Origin: Denitrobaculum sp965232285
GTDB taxonomy: Bacteria > Pseudomonadota > Alphaproteobacteria > Kiloniellales > Kiloniellaceae
Reading direction: 5' to 3'
Length of the DNA stretch: 64,000 bases
NCBI GenBank assembly: GCA_965232285.1
Contig: CBDDPL010000004.1
Span: 2,108,001-2,172,000 of the forward strand
Shown: in pieces, positions 33,124 to 42,096 of the stretch
Numbering within the stretch: position 1 is the first letter of the stretch
Layout of the letters: every line of letters starts with the position of its first letter
Notes under the pieces: model-generated
Told to the model about the DNA's origin: nothing
Seen by the model: only the letters and a program-made list of their open reading frames with translations
Databases searched by the model: none
Program-made: the position numbers and the translations under genes

Positions 33124-34272
33124 TTACAACACCACTTCGCCCAAGGTCTTGGGGTGATGGGTCAGTTGTTCGTAGCCCTCCTCCGTCACGATGAAGCTGT
33201 CGCCCACCTGGGCGCGGAAGCTCTTGGCGACGCTGACCGATCCATCGACCGCCAGAACCATACCGGGCTGCAGGACCGTCCTATCGCCGAAAACCAACTG
33301 CGGCTTCTCCAGAAAACTGAAGCCGGTCGCCCGGCCGCAGCGGAAGGGAAAGTCATAGCCCGCCGTCTGAATAACGTCGGCATAGGCCGCGTGAACTTCT
33401 TCGGCGGTCACGCCGGGCCGCAGGACCTTCAGGGCCGCCGCCTGGCTCTCGACGGCGACGCGATAGACGTCAGCCTGTGATTGCTCCGCGATCTCTCCAA
33501 TCCAAAAGGTGCGGTCGAATCCGAGCTTGAAGCGGTGGAAATTGGTCATGCCGCAGAAACAGAGAAACACAGGCTCTCCCCGGCGCATCACCCGCGTCGT
33601 CGCCCGATGATGAGGTTTCGTTATCTCCCTGCCCGACGCCATGATCTGAAGGAAATGCGTGTTCGGCGACATGCGGCTGTCTTGGTAATGAGCTTCGAGC
33701 AGCTCAGCCGCCTTTCGGGTGCCCGCCGCCGAAGTCGCCAGCGCCACCTCGTACTCGCGGACGCCATCTCCGATGGCCGCGCGTCCGGCCTCCATCATGG
33801 CCATGGCGACCTGCGCCGCATGGCGGGCCAGCATCAGTTCCTCATCGGATTTGATCATGCGCATGGCGGAAACGACCGGCACGACATCGCGCAGGCGCGA
33901 AGGATCGACAATCTTGCCCAGGTAGCTGCTCACCGCGGGCGGCATGTCATCCGGCTCAATTCCCACCGAGCCGCTGCCGGAAAGAAGAGCCGGCAGGGTT
34001 TCGCGCCATTCCTCGCCCACCCCGTCGTTCCAGGGCGCAATGCGATCGACGACGGCCGCGTCTTCGGCCATGTCGAGTTCCATGGAAGGCGTGATCAGCC
34101 GGCTGTCGCCGTCTTTGGGGACCACGAGGATGGTCGGCCGCCCGAACTCCATATGCAGATAGTCGTAGTAGCCGGTGAAGTAATAGACACTGTCGTCATC
34201 GGTGATCAGCGCAACGTCGATAGCGGCTTCCGCCAGCCGGTCACGGAGAGCGGACATGCGCTTTGCAAACAT
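33124..34272 (-). CDS. M24-fold (creatinase/Xaa-Pro peptidase-like) protein lacking the metal-binding residues
   Basis: The 382-residue protein has an N-terminal creatinase domain (RLAEAAIDVALITDDDSVYY) and a C-terminal pita-bread domain. The five M24 metal ligands are mostly lost: the first Asp region is FLCFCG, only Asp253 (GFDRTF) remains, the His motif is replaced by GRATGF, and the two glutamates become Asp343 and Gly357. This fits metal-free members such as creatinase and ectoine hydrolase (DoeA), so a hydrolase of a small C-N bond is more likely than a peptidase. The neighbouring racemase-family gene supports a small catabolic operon. Confidence 0.78.
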   Translation of the reverse strand: MFAKRMSALRDRLAEAAIDVALITDDDSVYYFTGYYDYLHMEFGRPTILVVPKDGDSRLITPSMELDMAEDAAVVDRIAPWNDGVGEEWRETLPALLSGSGSVGIEPDDMPPAVSSYLGKIVDPSRLRDVVPVVSAMRMIKSDEELMLARHAAQVAMAMMEAGRAAIGDGVREYEVALATSAAGTRKAAELLEAHYQDSRMSPNTHFLQIMASGREITKPHHRATTRVMRRGEPVFLCFCGMTNFHRFKLGFDRTFWIGEIAEQSQADVYRVAVESQAAALKVLRPGVTAEEVHAAYADVIQTAGYDFPFRCGRATGFSFLEKPQLVFGDRTVLQPGMVLAVDGSVSVAKSFRAQVGDSFIVTEEGYEQLTHHPKTLGEVVL

Positions 34273-34363
34273 CTTACGATTCCCCCTCGTTCGCTGCGCA
34301 AGGACTTACGAGCGCCTTCAGCACGCTAAGGGGCGTGAGGGAATGTCGGCAAGTGGAAAAGAC

Positions 34364-34396
34364 TGAAGCGCGTTACCAGGGCCGTAACGCGCTTCA
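34364..34396 (-). terminator. Intrinsic terminator of the SnoaL-like gene
   Basis: TGAAGCGCGTTAC and its perfect 13-base complement enclose a 7-base loop. On the minus strand the stem is followed by CTTTTCC. It lies 56 bases after the SnoaL-like gene and separates it from the M24 operon. Confidence 0.8.
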
Positions 34397-34451
34397 AGCG
34401 ACAAAGAACGAAACCGCTCTCTCCGGCCTCCGTCTTGTCAGGAATGCTCCG

Positions 34452-34931
34452 TCAGTGCTTCTTCTTGCCGCTCACCTGCTGCATGGCCTTCGCCCACTCC
34501 TCGACGTGATAGGACTTCACGATCTTGCCGTCCTTCACCTCGTGGATGTCGATGGTCATGATCTTGAAGCCGGCTTTGGGTTCGATGCCGAAGAATTTGC
34601 CGGTCGGGGTTCCCGTCGCGATGCTGCGGACGATATAGCGGTTGCCGTCCTGCAGGATCTCCTGCGGCTCCCACTTCATGTCGGGAATGATGGAGCCGAA
34701 GAACTTGAGGGTTTCCACCATGCCCTGGGCCCCTTTACCGCCGCGCGGCGTGGGGATCGAAACCCAGTCCTCCGTAACCACCTTACGCACCCGGCTGTCG
34801 ATATCACTCGCGGTTGCTGCACTCAGGAGCTCGGAGTAGAAGGCTTCCACCACCTTCCGATCACCTGCCTGCACGATCGAAGCCGATAAAATCAGCGCCG
34901 CAGCGACGAAACTTCCAAAAAACGCGCGCAT
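34452..34931 (-). CDS. Exported SnoaL-like (ester cyclase family) protein
   Basis: The 159-residue protein has a signal peptide (MRAFFGSFVAAALILSASIV, cut near VQA-GD). The mature part is a SnoaL/NTF2-like cone: VVEAFYSELLSAATASDIDS, then FFGSIIPDMKWEPQEIL, TGTPTGKFFGIEP and DIHEVKDGKIVKSYHVEEWA. Members cyclise polyketide esters, but most exported relatives have unknown substrates. A periplasmic role follows from the signal. It is monocistronic by its own terminator and diverges from the LysR gene at 35108. Confidence 0.85.
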   Translation of the reverse strand: MRAFFGSFVAAALILSASIVQAGDRKVVEAFYSELLSAATASDIDSRVRKVVTEDWVSIPTPRGGKGAQGMVETLKFFGSIIPDMKWEPQEILQDGNRYIVRSIATGTPTGKFFGIEPKAGFKIMTIDIHEVKDGKIVKSYHVEEWAKAMQQVSGKKKH

Positions 34932-35107
34932 CCAATCCTCCGTTTATCAAGGGTATCTGGTCATCAAGGGTATCTGGCAAGGATCAGGTCGGGGCCAATA
35001 ACCGGCCGCGAGCCTGCCAACAATGCCTTCGGGAAGATGTGATAGCGTCTGTGTCTTTTATTCGGTAGTTATGAAAAATAGAAGATTACATTCGGAAAAA
35101 ACAGACA

Positions 35108-36067
35108 ATGGCTTCTCCCAGAGATTTGCGGCTTCTCGCTTACTTCGTGGAGATCGTCCGCGCCGGCTCGATCAGGGGCGCCGCCGCCCGCCTGTCCCTG
35201 TCACCGGCAGTGGTCAGCGAGGCCCTGTCGGAGCTCGAGGACATCATGGGCGTCACTCTGCTGCAGCGTACGACCCGTTCGATGCAGATTACCGCTGAGG
35301 GCGAGGATCTGCTGCAGCATGCGGCACTTGTCGTCTCTGCCGGTGACAAGGCCATGGCAAGGGCGCACCGGGCGGGCGGTCGTCCGGAGGGCACCGTTTG
35401 TCTGACCCTGCCCACGGAACTCAGCGTCTCCTGGCTCCCGCCCCTCCTGCGCGCCTTCGAGGCCGCCCATCCGTCCGTCCGACTCGAAGTGCACGCGGAT
35501 GATGGCATCGTGTCTCTCCCTTCGAGTGGTTTTGACCTGGCAGTCCGCACGACCTTCAGTCCAAAGCCATCACGCGATGAGAAGGTCTGCGCCTGCATCC
35601 CGCTCGAACTGGTCTGCGCGCCGGCCCTGCTGGATCACACGCAAAGAGGCGCAGAGGAGAGCATGGAGGAAAGCCTGGAGGAGCGCTTGAAGCGGATTGG
35701 GATCATCGGCCAGGCCAGCGGTTCGAGAACCCACCGCGTCATCGAAGCCTTCCCGCGGCCGCAAAGCGGAAAAACCCCCGGCAAATCCGCCGAAGCCAAA
35801 TCCCTCAAGATCACGGCGCCCCGCCGTTTTGTGGTGAACAATCAGCTTGTCGCACAACGGCTCGCGCTGGAGGCCTTTGGCTGCGCACTGCTGATGCGTA
35901 CAAATGTCGCCGCGGATCTGGAAGCCCGACGTCTGTCACCTCTCCATCCGGACTATGGTTTCGGCTACGTCGTCTGCCGGGCCCTCGCCCGCGACCGCTA
36001 CCCGAACAGACCCACCCAGGCCTTCCTGGCGTTTTTGAAGACCTGGCAAGAAAAACCGGACGCGTAG
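35108..36067 (+). CDS. LysR-family transcriptional regulator
   Basis: The 319-residue protein starts with the LysR helix-turn-helix (FVEIVRAGSIRGAAARLSLS, SPAVVSEALSELEDIMGVTL), followed by the effector domain. A polar insertion with repeated glutamates (AEESMEESLEERLK, near residue 185) and a KTPGKSAEAKSLK stretch interrupts the usual effector-domain spacing. It diverges from the SnoaL-like gene with 176 bases between starts, so autoregulation and control of that gene are plausible. Confidence 0.9.
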   Translation: MASPRDLRLLAYFVEIVRAGSIRGAAARLSLSPAVVSEALSELEDIMGVTLLQRTTRSMQITAEGEDLLQHAALVVSAGDKAMARAHRAGGRPEGTVCLTLPTELSVSWLPPLLRAFEAAHPSVRLEVHADDGIVSLPSSGFDLAVRTTFSPKPSRDEKVCACIPLELVCAPALLDHTQRGAEESMEESLEERLKRIGIIGQASGSRTHRVIEAFPRPQSGKTPGKSAEAKSLKITAPRRFVVNNQLVAQRLALEAFGCALLMRTNVAADLEARRLSPLHPDYGFGYVVCRALARDRYPNRPTQAFLAFLKTWQEKPDA

Positions 36068-36204
36068 TCCCGGCGGAGAGTCACACAGCATCCGGTACGA
36101 GTCTGTTACCCATGTCTTCGAACCGAACATCAGGAAAACGGCGCGTCCGTTAAAGTAAAACGCGAATGCAGATTTAAACAATGACGCAAGCATTTCGAGG
36201 GAAA

Positions 36205-36281
<77 letters not shown>

Positions 36282-36652
36282 CTGGCTGCCAGCGGTACTG
36301 TTTTTTCGTCGAACCGGGGAACGGCAAGCTCGAAAAGACTTATGACAGATCTTTTGCTCGCCTTGCAACCGCTCTAGCGCTCCGAACCAATGGGTTGCAG
36401 AGAAAATATAATTAACCCCCATAACTTTTAGATTGCTGAAAAAAACAGCAAAATCTCTTCATTCTGATCTCAATATAAGCACATTTGCGCAACATAGAAA
36501 GAATAGATATCAGAAACAACTTTTTGTCGTGTTGCGATATCCGGATATTTTTTGTTTTTACTTAATTTTTACGAGCTTATGGCAAGTAAACAGGCTCTCA
36601 ACGCAGGTTTGGATAAAAACCTTGACGAAGCGAACCCGGGAGGCGGCTTAAA
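36282..36652. other. AT-rich control region upstream of the chemoreceptor gene
   Basis: These 371 bases are strikingly AT-rich compared with the rest of the window, especially 36400-36600. An A-rich hairpin (TTGCTG-A7-CAGCAA, 36433-36451) and long A/T tracts are visible. Short open frames inside have no ribosome-binding site and no protein-like composition. I see no further gene; promoter and nucleoid-protein binding are the likely content. Confidence 0.6.
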
Positions 36653-38716
36653 ATGCTCGGTTTGTTGAACAACTTTAAAATTCGCAATCGGCTGATTCTG
36701 GCGTTGGCCTTTCCTCTTATCGGTCTGATTTTCTTCGCCGGCATGGTGATGATGGAGAACTTCAGGAATGCCGGCCAACTTGCGCGCCTGCAAGGCCTGG
36801 CGCAGATTGCCCCTGACATCAGCGCCCTGGTCCACGAGTTACAGAAGGAACGTGGCAACTCGGCCGGTTTCATCGGGTCCAAGGGCGGCAGCGCCTTTAA
36901 AGCCCGTCTGACCGAGCAGCGCCGCGCAACCAACGGCGTTCTCAGAAGCTTCAATGCGATCATGGACGGCTTCGAAGAAGGCAGCTTCGGCGACGACTTC
37001 ATCACGCGCATAGATACGGCCCGCGAACAGGTCGCCTTGCTGGACGAAAAACGCCGGGCGGTGAGTAAACTCGAATACAGCGTCCCGGACATGGCCAAGT
37101 ACTACACCGGGATGATCAAGAAACTGCTCGAGATCATCAGCGACATGGCCATGCTCAGCACAGATGCGAAGATCACAAACGCCGTGTCGAGCTACGTCAA
37201 TTTCCTTCAGGCCAAGGAGCGGGCCGGTATCGAGCGCGCTATGGGCGCCGCCGGTTTCGGCAGGGGCGAGTTCCCGGCCAAGGTTCACCAACGCTTCATT
37301 TCGCTGATCGGTCAACAGAACGCCTTTTTGGACAGCTTCGAGCACTCGGCCATGCCGGCCCAGGTCAGCTTCTATCGCGAGACCGTCACGGGCGAGATCG
37401 TCGAAGAGGTCGAGCGTCTGCGCGCGATCGCGATTGGAAGCGTCCACGGCGGCGAACTTGAAGGCGTGACCGGTCCCTATTGGTTCGACCAGATCACCAA
37501 AAAGATCGATCTGCTGAAAACGGTCGAAGACCGGCTCTCGGCGGATCTGCGGAACCTCGCTCTCGAACTCAAGAACGAGGCGGAGAATGCCTTTCTCCTG
37601 GCAAAACTCGAGGCGGTTGGGCTGTTGCTGCTGACCCTGATCTTCGCAACCGGCGCCGCAGTCAGCATCACCCGCCCGATTGCCAACCTCACCTGCTGCA
37701 TGGGCCGGCTGGCTGAAGGCGATCTCGAGATTGAAATTACATCCAGGGAGCAAAAGGACGAAATCGGCGATATGTCCCGCGCGGTCGAGATCCTGCGGCA
37801 GAATTCACTGGAAGCCCGCAACCTTGCCGTCCAGCGCATTGAGCGCGAGAAACAGGTCAAGGAAGAGAAGCGCGTGGCGACCTTGAAAATGGCCGACGAG
37901 CTTGAAAGCTCCATCATGGAGGTGGTCTCCACCGTCGCGTCCGCCAGCACCGAGCTTCAGGCCTCCGCGGAATCCATGTCGTCAGCGGCCGGTCAGACGG
38001 CCGACCAGTCGCAAGCGGTCGGCCAGGCTTCCGACGGCGCCTCCGCGAACGTGCAGGTCGTGGCAAGCTCGACCGAACAGCTTTCGTGCTCCATCGGCGA
38101 GATCAGCCAGCAGGTCAGCCAATCCACGCAAATCACCCAAGAGGCCATCCAGGAGACGGAAAACGCCAGTTCCACCGTCGAGGGTCTTGCGGATGCCGCG
38201 CAGAAGATTGGCGATGTGGTCAACCTGATCCAGGATATCGCGGAGCAGACCAATCTGCTTGCCCTCAATGCGACCATCGAGGCGGCACGCGCCGGGGATG
38301 CGGGCAAGGGCTTCGCGGTGGTGGCCTCCGAGGTCAAGAACCTGGCAAATCAGACCGCCAAGGCGACCGAAGACATCAGCCAGCAGATTGCCGGCATGCA
38401 GTCCGCCACCTCCGAGACCGTATCCGCCATCACCGGCGTGCGCGACATCATCGCGCGGATCGGCGACAACGCTTCCTCCATCGCCTCGGCAGTCGAGGAG
38501 CAGAGCAGTGCGACCCAGGAGATCTCCCAGAGCGTCTCCAGTGTCGCCCAGGGCACTCAGGAGGTCTCGAGCACCAGCCTGACCATGAGCGAAATCGCCT
38601 CGCAGACCGGAAGCGCCGCGACCCAGGTGCTGAGCGCCGCGGGCGAACTCTCAAACAAATCCGAGTATCTGAGTGCCGAGGTGGACCGCTTCCTGGCCAA
38701 GCTGCGCGCGGCTTAG
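36653..38716 (+). CDS. Methyl-accepting chemotaxis protein with nitrate/nitrite-sensing NIT domain
   Basis: The 687-residue receptor has a first membrane helix (about 14-33, LILALAFPLIGLIFFAGMVM), then a periplasmic NIT domain (about 50-300). That domain has the ELQKERGNSAGFI motif and QAKERAGIERA typical of nitrate/nitrite sensors. A second helix (about 320-345), HAMP (SITRPIANLTCCMGRLAEGD) and a MCP signalling domain follow. The hairpin tip QDIAEQTNLLALNATIEAAR is intact. There is no C-terminal CheR-binding pentapeptide. It signals to CheA, inferred as taxis towards nitrate or related compounds. Confidence 0.92.
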   Translation: MLGLLNNFKIRNRLILALAFPLIGLIFFAGMVMMENFRNAGQLARLQGLAQIAPDISALVHELQKERGNSAGFIGSKGGSAFKARLTEQRRATNGVLRSFNAIMDGFEEGSFGDDFITRIDTAREQVALLDEKRRAVSKLEYSVPDMAKYYTGMIKKLLEIISDMAMLSTDAKITNAVSSYVNFLQAKERAGIERAMGAAGFGRGEFPAKVHQRFISLIGQQNAFLDSFEHSAMPAQVSFYRETVTGEIVEEVERLRAIAIGSVHGGELEGVTGPYWFDQITKKIDLLKTVEDRLSADLRNLALELKNEAENAFLLAKLEAVGLLLLTLIFATGAAVSITRPIANLTCCMGRLAEGDLEIEITSREQKDEIGDMSRAVEILRQNSLEARNLAVQRIEREKQVKEEKRVATLKMADELESSIMEVVSTVASASTELQASAESMSSAAGQTADQSQAVGQASDGASANVQVVASSTEQLSCSIGEISQQVSQSTQITQEAIQETENASSTVEGLADAAQKIGDVVNLIQDIAEQTNLLALNATIEAARAGDAGKGFAVVASEVKNLANQTAKATEDISQQIAGMQSATSETVSAITGVRDIIARIGDNASSIASAVEEQSSATQEISQSVSSVAQGTQEVSSTSLTMSEIASQTGSAATQVLSAAGELSNKSEYLSAEVDRFLAKLRAA

Positions 38717-38758
38717 ACCAGGGTCCAGCCAAAGAAATCAAACAAGCAACAGAATCAA

Positions 38759-38792
38759 AAACGCCGCTTGATCAACAGGTTAAGCGGCGTTT
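38759..38792. terminator. Bidirectional terminator between the chemoreceptor and NDUFS4 genes
   Basis: AAACGCCGCTT and AAGCGGCGTTT form an 11-bp stem with a 12-base loop. T-runs lie on both flanks (TTTGTCTTTC on the plus side, the complement of CAAAAAC on the minus side). The neighbouring genes are convergent, as expected. Confidence 0.85.
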
Positions 38793-38819
38793 GTCTTTCG
38801 GACGAAAGAGGGCAGTGGC

Positions 38820-39125
38820 TCAGTGCGTCCAGCGACCCGCGCGCTTGAAGCCGAAGTTATCCGCATAGGCCTTCGGGGCGACTTTCCGCTCCCGCGGCTG
38901 TTCCAGCGTATACATCAGGCCTTTGCGCTGTGCATAGGCAATGGCCTCGTCCTTGCTGTCGAACCAGAGGCGTAGCTGGGTTTTGGTATCCGCCGAAGAG
39001 GTCCAGCCCATGAGCGGTTCGACCTCACGCGCCGTCTCAGGCTCGAACTCGACAAGCCAGCGCCCCGTCTGGGCCCGGCCCGACTGCATGGCAGTCTTAG
39101 GGGGCTGGAAAATCCGTACCTGCAT
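38820..39125 (-). CDS. NADH dehydrogenase (complex I) NDUFS4-like subunit
   Basis: The 101-residue protein is an ETC complex I subunit conserved region protein, the bacterial form of mitochondrial NDUFS4 (18 kDa). Diagnostic stretches are VRIFQPPKTAMQSGRAQTGRW, PLMGWTSSADTKTQLRLWF and SKDEAIAYAQRKGLMYTLEQ. It is a matrix/cytoplasm-side accessory subunit of complex I, limited to alphaproteobacteria among bacteria as far as I know, which supports the lineage call. It is a single gene, convergent with the chemoreceptor gene. Confidence 0.95.
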   Translation of the reverse strand: MQVRIFQPPKTAMQSGRAQTGRWLVEFEPETAREVEPLMGWTSSADTKTQLRLWFDSKDEAIAYAQRKGLMYTLEQPRERKVAPKAYADNFGFKRAGRWTH

Positions 39126-39278
39126 CGACGTCGTTCCCTAAGTAAAGCAACAGGTTTTTGGCTGTGGCCTCAACATCACGGCAAAACCATAGCGGCACAA
39201 ACTTCACCACCGGGTTAACGCCGATCTACCGCTGTCGGCGTCCTCATCAGACCTCCAGGTCATCGCTGTATTGTCTGA

Positions 39279-39355
<77 letters not shown>

Positions 39356-39495
39356 ACAGCGCGGAACCTAAGGCTTCTTTGCGTTTCTGGCAACCCGATT
39401 ACACCCCCTCTCAACAGCAAAACGTGACAAACCCGGCCGCAGCACCGGGTTCTTCGCGCATTTCGGTACAAGAAAGTCGCCTAGCGCCTTAATAT

Positions 39496-39927
39496 TTAAG
39501 GAGAACTTTCATCCTGACCCGGGTTCCCCTCTTGAGCAAACTGGGGCAAACCATCCTCGAGATCGTAGTAACAGCCCTTGTCGGCGACATAGATGTGTCC
39601 GGCGGTCGTCAGGCCTTGCGGATCGTCCAGGCAGCCGGCGGCGACGGCGATTCGCCCGCTGCCATGTCCCTCCCAAAACAGCGTCGAACCGCAGTCGCCA
39701 CAGAAACCGCGCCGCGCGATTCCGCTGGCATGATACCACTTGAGGCCGTCGTCGCGCTGATAGCGGAAGTCGTCGTGGGAAACAACGACCGCCGGCATGA
39801 AGTGACCGGTCATTTTCCGGCACTGTTCACAGTGACAGTTGACCACCCCGGGCAGAGGTCCGGAGAGCTCAAAAACCACGGCGCCGCAAAGGCAGGCGCC
39901 TCTGGTCACGGATCGATCGTCAGACAT
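39496..39927 (-). CDS. GFA family protein (glutathione-dependent formaldehyde-activating fold)
   Basis: The 143-residue zinc protein has the GFA pattern: GACLCGAV, NCHCEQCRK and GFCGDCGSTLFWE, giving three cysteine clusters for two zinc ions. Most family members have unknown reactions, and the founder's glutathione-formaldehyde activity is disputed. I chose the ATG at 39927 (MSDDRSV), not the longer frame to 40008, because homology starts there. A second GFA protein is at 53343. Confidence 0.85.
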   Translation of the reverse strand: MSDDRSVTRGACLCGAVVFELSGPLPGVVNCHCEQCRKMTGHFMPAVVVSHDDFRYQRDDGLKWYHASGIARRGFCGDCGSTLFWEGHGSGRIAVAAGCLDDPQGLTTAGHIYVADKGCYYDLEDGLPQFAQEGNPGQDESSP

Positions 39928-40023
39928 AAACCGCTTGTTCCTTCGTTTGATACGGGCCGGAAAGATGAGATCCAGCGTCCCCTCACCGTTGAAATAATCG
40001 AGCTTCACGCCAGCCCTCCAGCT

Positions 40024-40626
40024 CTACATCGGTGTCTGATCGAGGACCTTGCGCATGATCGGCCGGGTCTCCGAGCGGCGCAAAACCTCTGTGAAGCCGG
40101 CAGTCAGAAAGATTTCATAAAAGCCGGTCCAGGCATAGACGACAGGGTAAGGGGTTTTGGTCGGCGCAATGGGATAACCCTCGATGACCCTTCCGCCCCG
40201 GGCACGTACGAAGTCGCAGGCCGCCTGTAGCAGCCGCAGGGACAGACCGCGTTTTCGGTGGCTCTTGCGTACCAGAAAACAGGAGACGCTCCAGACCTCT
40301 TCTTCATCCACGGATTTGAGAACCCGTGCCGTCTCCAGGCGTTTGAACTCCCGGCGCGGCGCGATGGAACACCAGGCCACGGCCTGATCGCCATCATAGG
40401 CCAGCAGCCCCGGTGGCGCGTTACCGGCATCTCGTCCAGCTTCGAAGAGAGCCCGCATCGCCTCGCGGTTCGACGCTCCCTTGCCGGCATTGAAGGCCTT
40501 CGCGGTAAGCCGCCAGGTCATGCACCAACAGCCGCCGTAGCCGCCGCGTTCTCCCATCAAATCCGCAAAATCAGGCCAGGTTTCGGCAGTGGCCGGCCGA
40601 ACCTCAATCTCTCGCGCTTCAGACAT
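40024..40626 (-). CDS. GNAT family N-acetyltransferase
   Basis: The 200-residue protein has the GNAT CoA loop LVRKSHRKRGLSLRLLQAAC and a C-terminal FYEIFLTAGFTEVLRR. The YGGCWCMTWRLTAKAF segment near residue 30 marks a subgroup of bacterial GNATs with a conserved CWCM motif whose acceptor is unknown. It is 96 bases upstream of the GFA gene on the same strand, so the two may be co-transcribed. It diverges from the DUF1491 gene at 40801. Confidence 0.85.
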   Translation of the reverse strand: MSEAREIEVRPATAETWPDFADLMGERGGYGGCWCMTWRLTAKAFNAGKGASNREAMRALFEAGRDAGNAPPGLLAYDGDQAVAWCSIAPRREFKRLETARVLKSVDEEEVWSVSCFLVRKSHRKRGLSLRLLQAACDFVRARGGRVIEGYPIAPTKTPYPVVYAWTGFYEIFLTAGFTEVLRRSETRPIMRKVLDQTPM

Positions 40627-40800
40627 AACGCCCAGATCAATCGGTGAAACTCGTTGGGAAATCTAATATGTTCTGTTTTTGTTCTCAATAGTTTTTTGCA
40701 TCCACCGAGCCCTGATCAGCCCCGCTTTCAACTTTACCGCCACGGGCATGCACCTTAGGTTTCCGTGATCCTCCATTCAGCCAGTTCATCGAGAGCTTCC

Positions 40801-41139
40801 ATGTCAGACGACCGCCTGCCCACACATCTCTGGATCCAGGCGCACATTCGTCGCTGCTCAAGCGAGGGAACGCCGGCCTTCGTGCTACACAAGGGAGAGC
40901 GCATGAGCGGCATGCTTTTGCTGAAGCTCAATCAGTTGGACCTGGGCTGTAAGCTTCTCACGCAGATGCGCAACCTCGACGGCAAACTCGGCTGGATGCC
41001 CGCCTTGAAGGGGGAACTGGTCAAGGAAGCGGTCGCCAACGACTACATCGAACGGGCCGTCAAACGCGATCCGGATCTCTGGGTGGTGGAGATCGAAAAT
41101 CGCAAGGGTGAGCACCCTTTTGAGGGCAAGATCCTCTAA
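40801..41139 (+). CDS. DUF1491 family protein
   Basis: The 112-residue protein matches DUF1491, a small alphaproteobacterial family: LPTHLWIQAHIRRCSSEGTP, FVLHKGERMSGMLLLKLNQL and DPDLWVVEIENRKGEHPFEG. No catalytic motif is evident, and the function is unknown. The ATG at 40801 follows GAGAGCTTCC. A SIMPL-domain gene follows after 103 bases. Confidence 0.85.
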   Translation: MSDDRLPTHLWIQAHIRRCSSEGTPAFVLHKGERMSGMLLLKLNQLDLGCKLLTQMRNLDGKLGWMPALKGELVKEAVANDYIERAVKRDPDLWVVEIENRKGEHPFEGKIL

Positions 41140-41242
41140 AGCGTCCGCTGCTGAAGTTCTGCCGCCTCCCTGCCCTATTTCCAACAGAATGAGGAAGCAC
41201 TTCTTCCCCTATCCAAATAGGTCTTGAAGAAGGAAGCCTCGT

Positions 41243-41989
41243 ATGCGGGACCTCGTAAAACAATCTGGCGGGCTGGCCGCCGCCGGTTTCTTTATCGCTG
41301 TAGGCCTGGGTACGGCCGCCGCCGTGCTGGGACAAAGTCTTATCGAAATGCGGCGCGCCGAGCGTATCGTCACGGTCAAAGGCCTGTCCGAACGCGAAGT
41401 CGAGGCCGACATTGCAAGCTGGCGCATTCCCTTCCGGGGCACCGCCGATGATCGTCAGGCCGCCGTAACCGAAGCGCTTAAAGCCCGCGACACGGTGATC
41501 GCCTTTGCCGAAGCCGGCGGCCTGCAGCGAAGCGAGTTGACCGTCGAGCCCTTTACGTTACGGGTCGAGCGGAATTTCCTCACCCTCGACGGCGAGCAAC
41601 GCGAGCAGATACGCTATGTCGCCTCCGGCGCGGTGCGACTGCGCAGCAGCAACACCGGCGCCATTTCGGCTCTCACCGCGGAGACACCGAATCTCCTGGA
41701 CCGCGGCGTTCTCCTGGGTGACGGAGACTACGGCGAAACTCCGCGCGCGGAGTATCTCTTCACCGGCATCAACGAAATCAAACCGGAAATGATTGCCGAA
41801 GCGACCCAAAGCGCGCGGCAGGCGGCGCAGCGCTTCGCCGAAGATTCCGGCAGTGAGATCGGGCGGATCGCTTCCGCGAACCAAGGCGTCGTGCAGTTTC
41901 TCGCACGCGACGGCGATTACGATGAACGCTTCGAGCGTTTCAAGGTTATCCGCGTGGTCAGCACGGTGCGCTATCAATTGGTGGATTGA
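41243..41989 (+). CDS. SIMPL (DUF541) domain protein, membrane-anchored
   Basis: The 248-residue protein has one N-terminal hydrophobic segment (about 8-32, GGLAAAGFFIAVGLGTAAAV) without a clear cleavage site, so it is probably anchored with its domain in the periplasm. The SIMPL domain starts at RIVTVKGLSEREVEADIASW and ends FKVIRVVSTVRYQLVD. Family members (BP26, YggE) are linked to oxidative stress and channel-like assemblies, but no reaction is established. Confidence 0.87.
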   Translation: MRDLVKQSGGLAAAGFFIAVGLGTAAAVLGQSLIEMRRAERIVTVKGLSEREVEADIASWRIPFRGTADDRQAAVTEALKARDTVIAFAEAGGLQRSELTVEPFTLRVERNFLTLDGEQREQIRYVASGAVRLRSSNTGAISALTAETPNLLDRGVLLGDGDYGETPRAEYLFTGINEIKPEMIAEATQSARQAAQRFAEDSGSEIGRIASANQGVVQFLARDGDYDERFERFKVIRVVSTVRYQLVD

Positions 41990-42012
41990 GACAAACGACC
42001 TTCTGACATCAT

Positions 42013-42037
42013 AAATTTCCCAAAAATTCGGAAATTT
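42013..42037. repeat. AT-rich inverted repeat between the SIMPL and lyase genes
   Basis: AAATTTCC and GGAAATTT enclose a 9-base loop and are followed by TTCCC. It may terminate the SIMPL transcript weakly or serve as an operator in the promoter of the lyase at 42097, for instance for an Lrp-type regulator. Confidence 0.4.
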
Positions 42038-42096
42038 TCCCATATTTCGGCATGGCGTGACCTTAGTTGCGACCAAAATAGCGCTATCCTGCGCGG

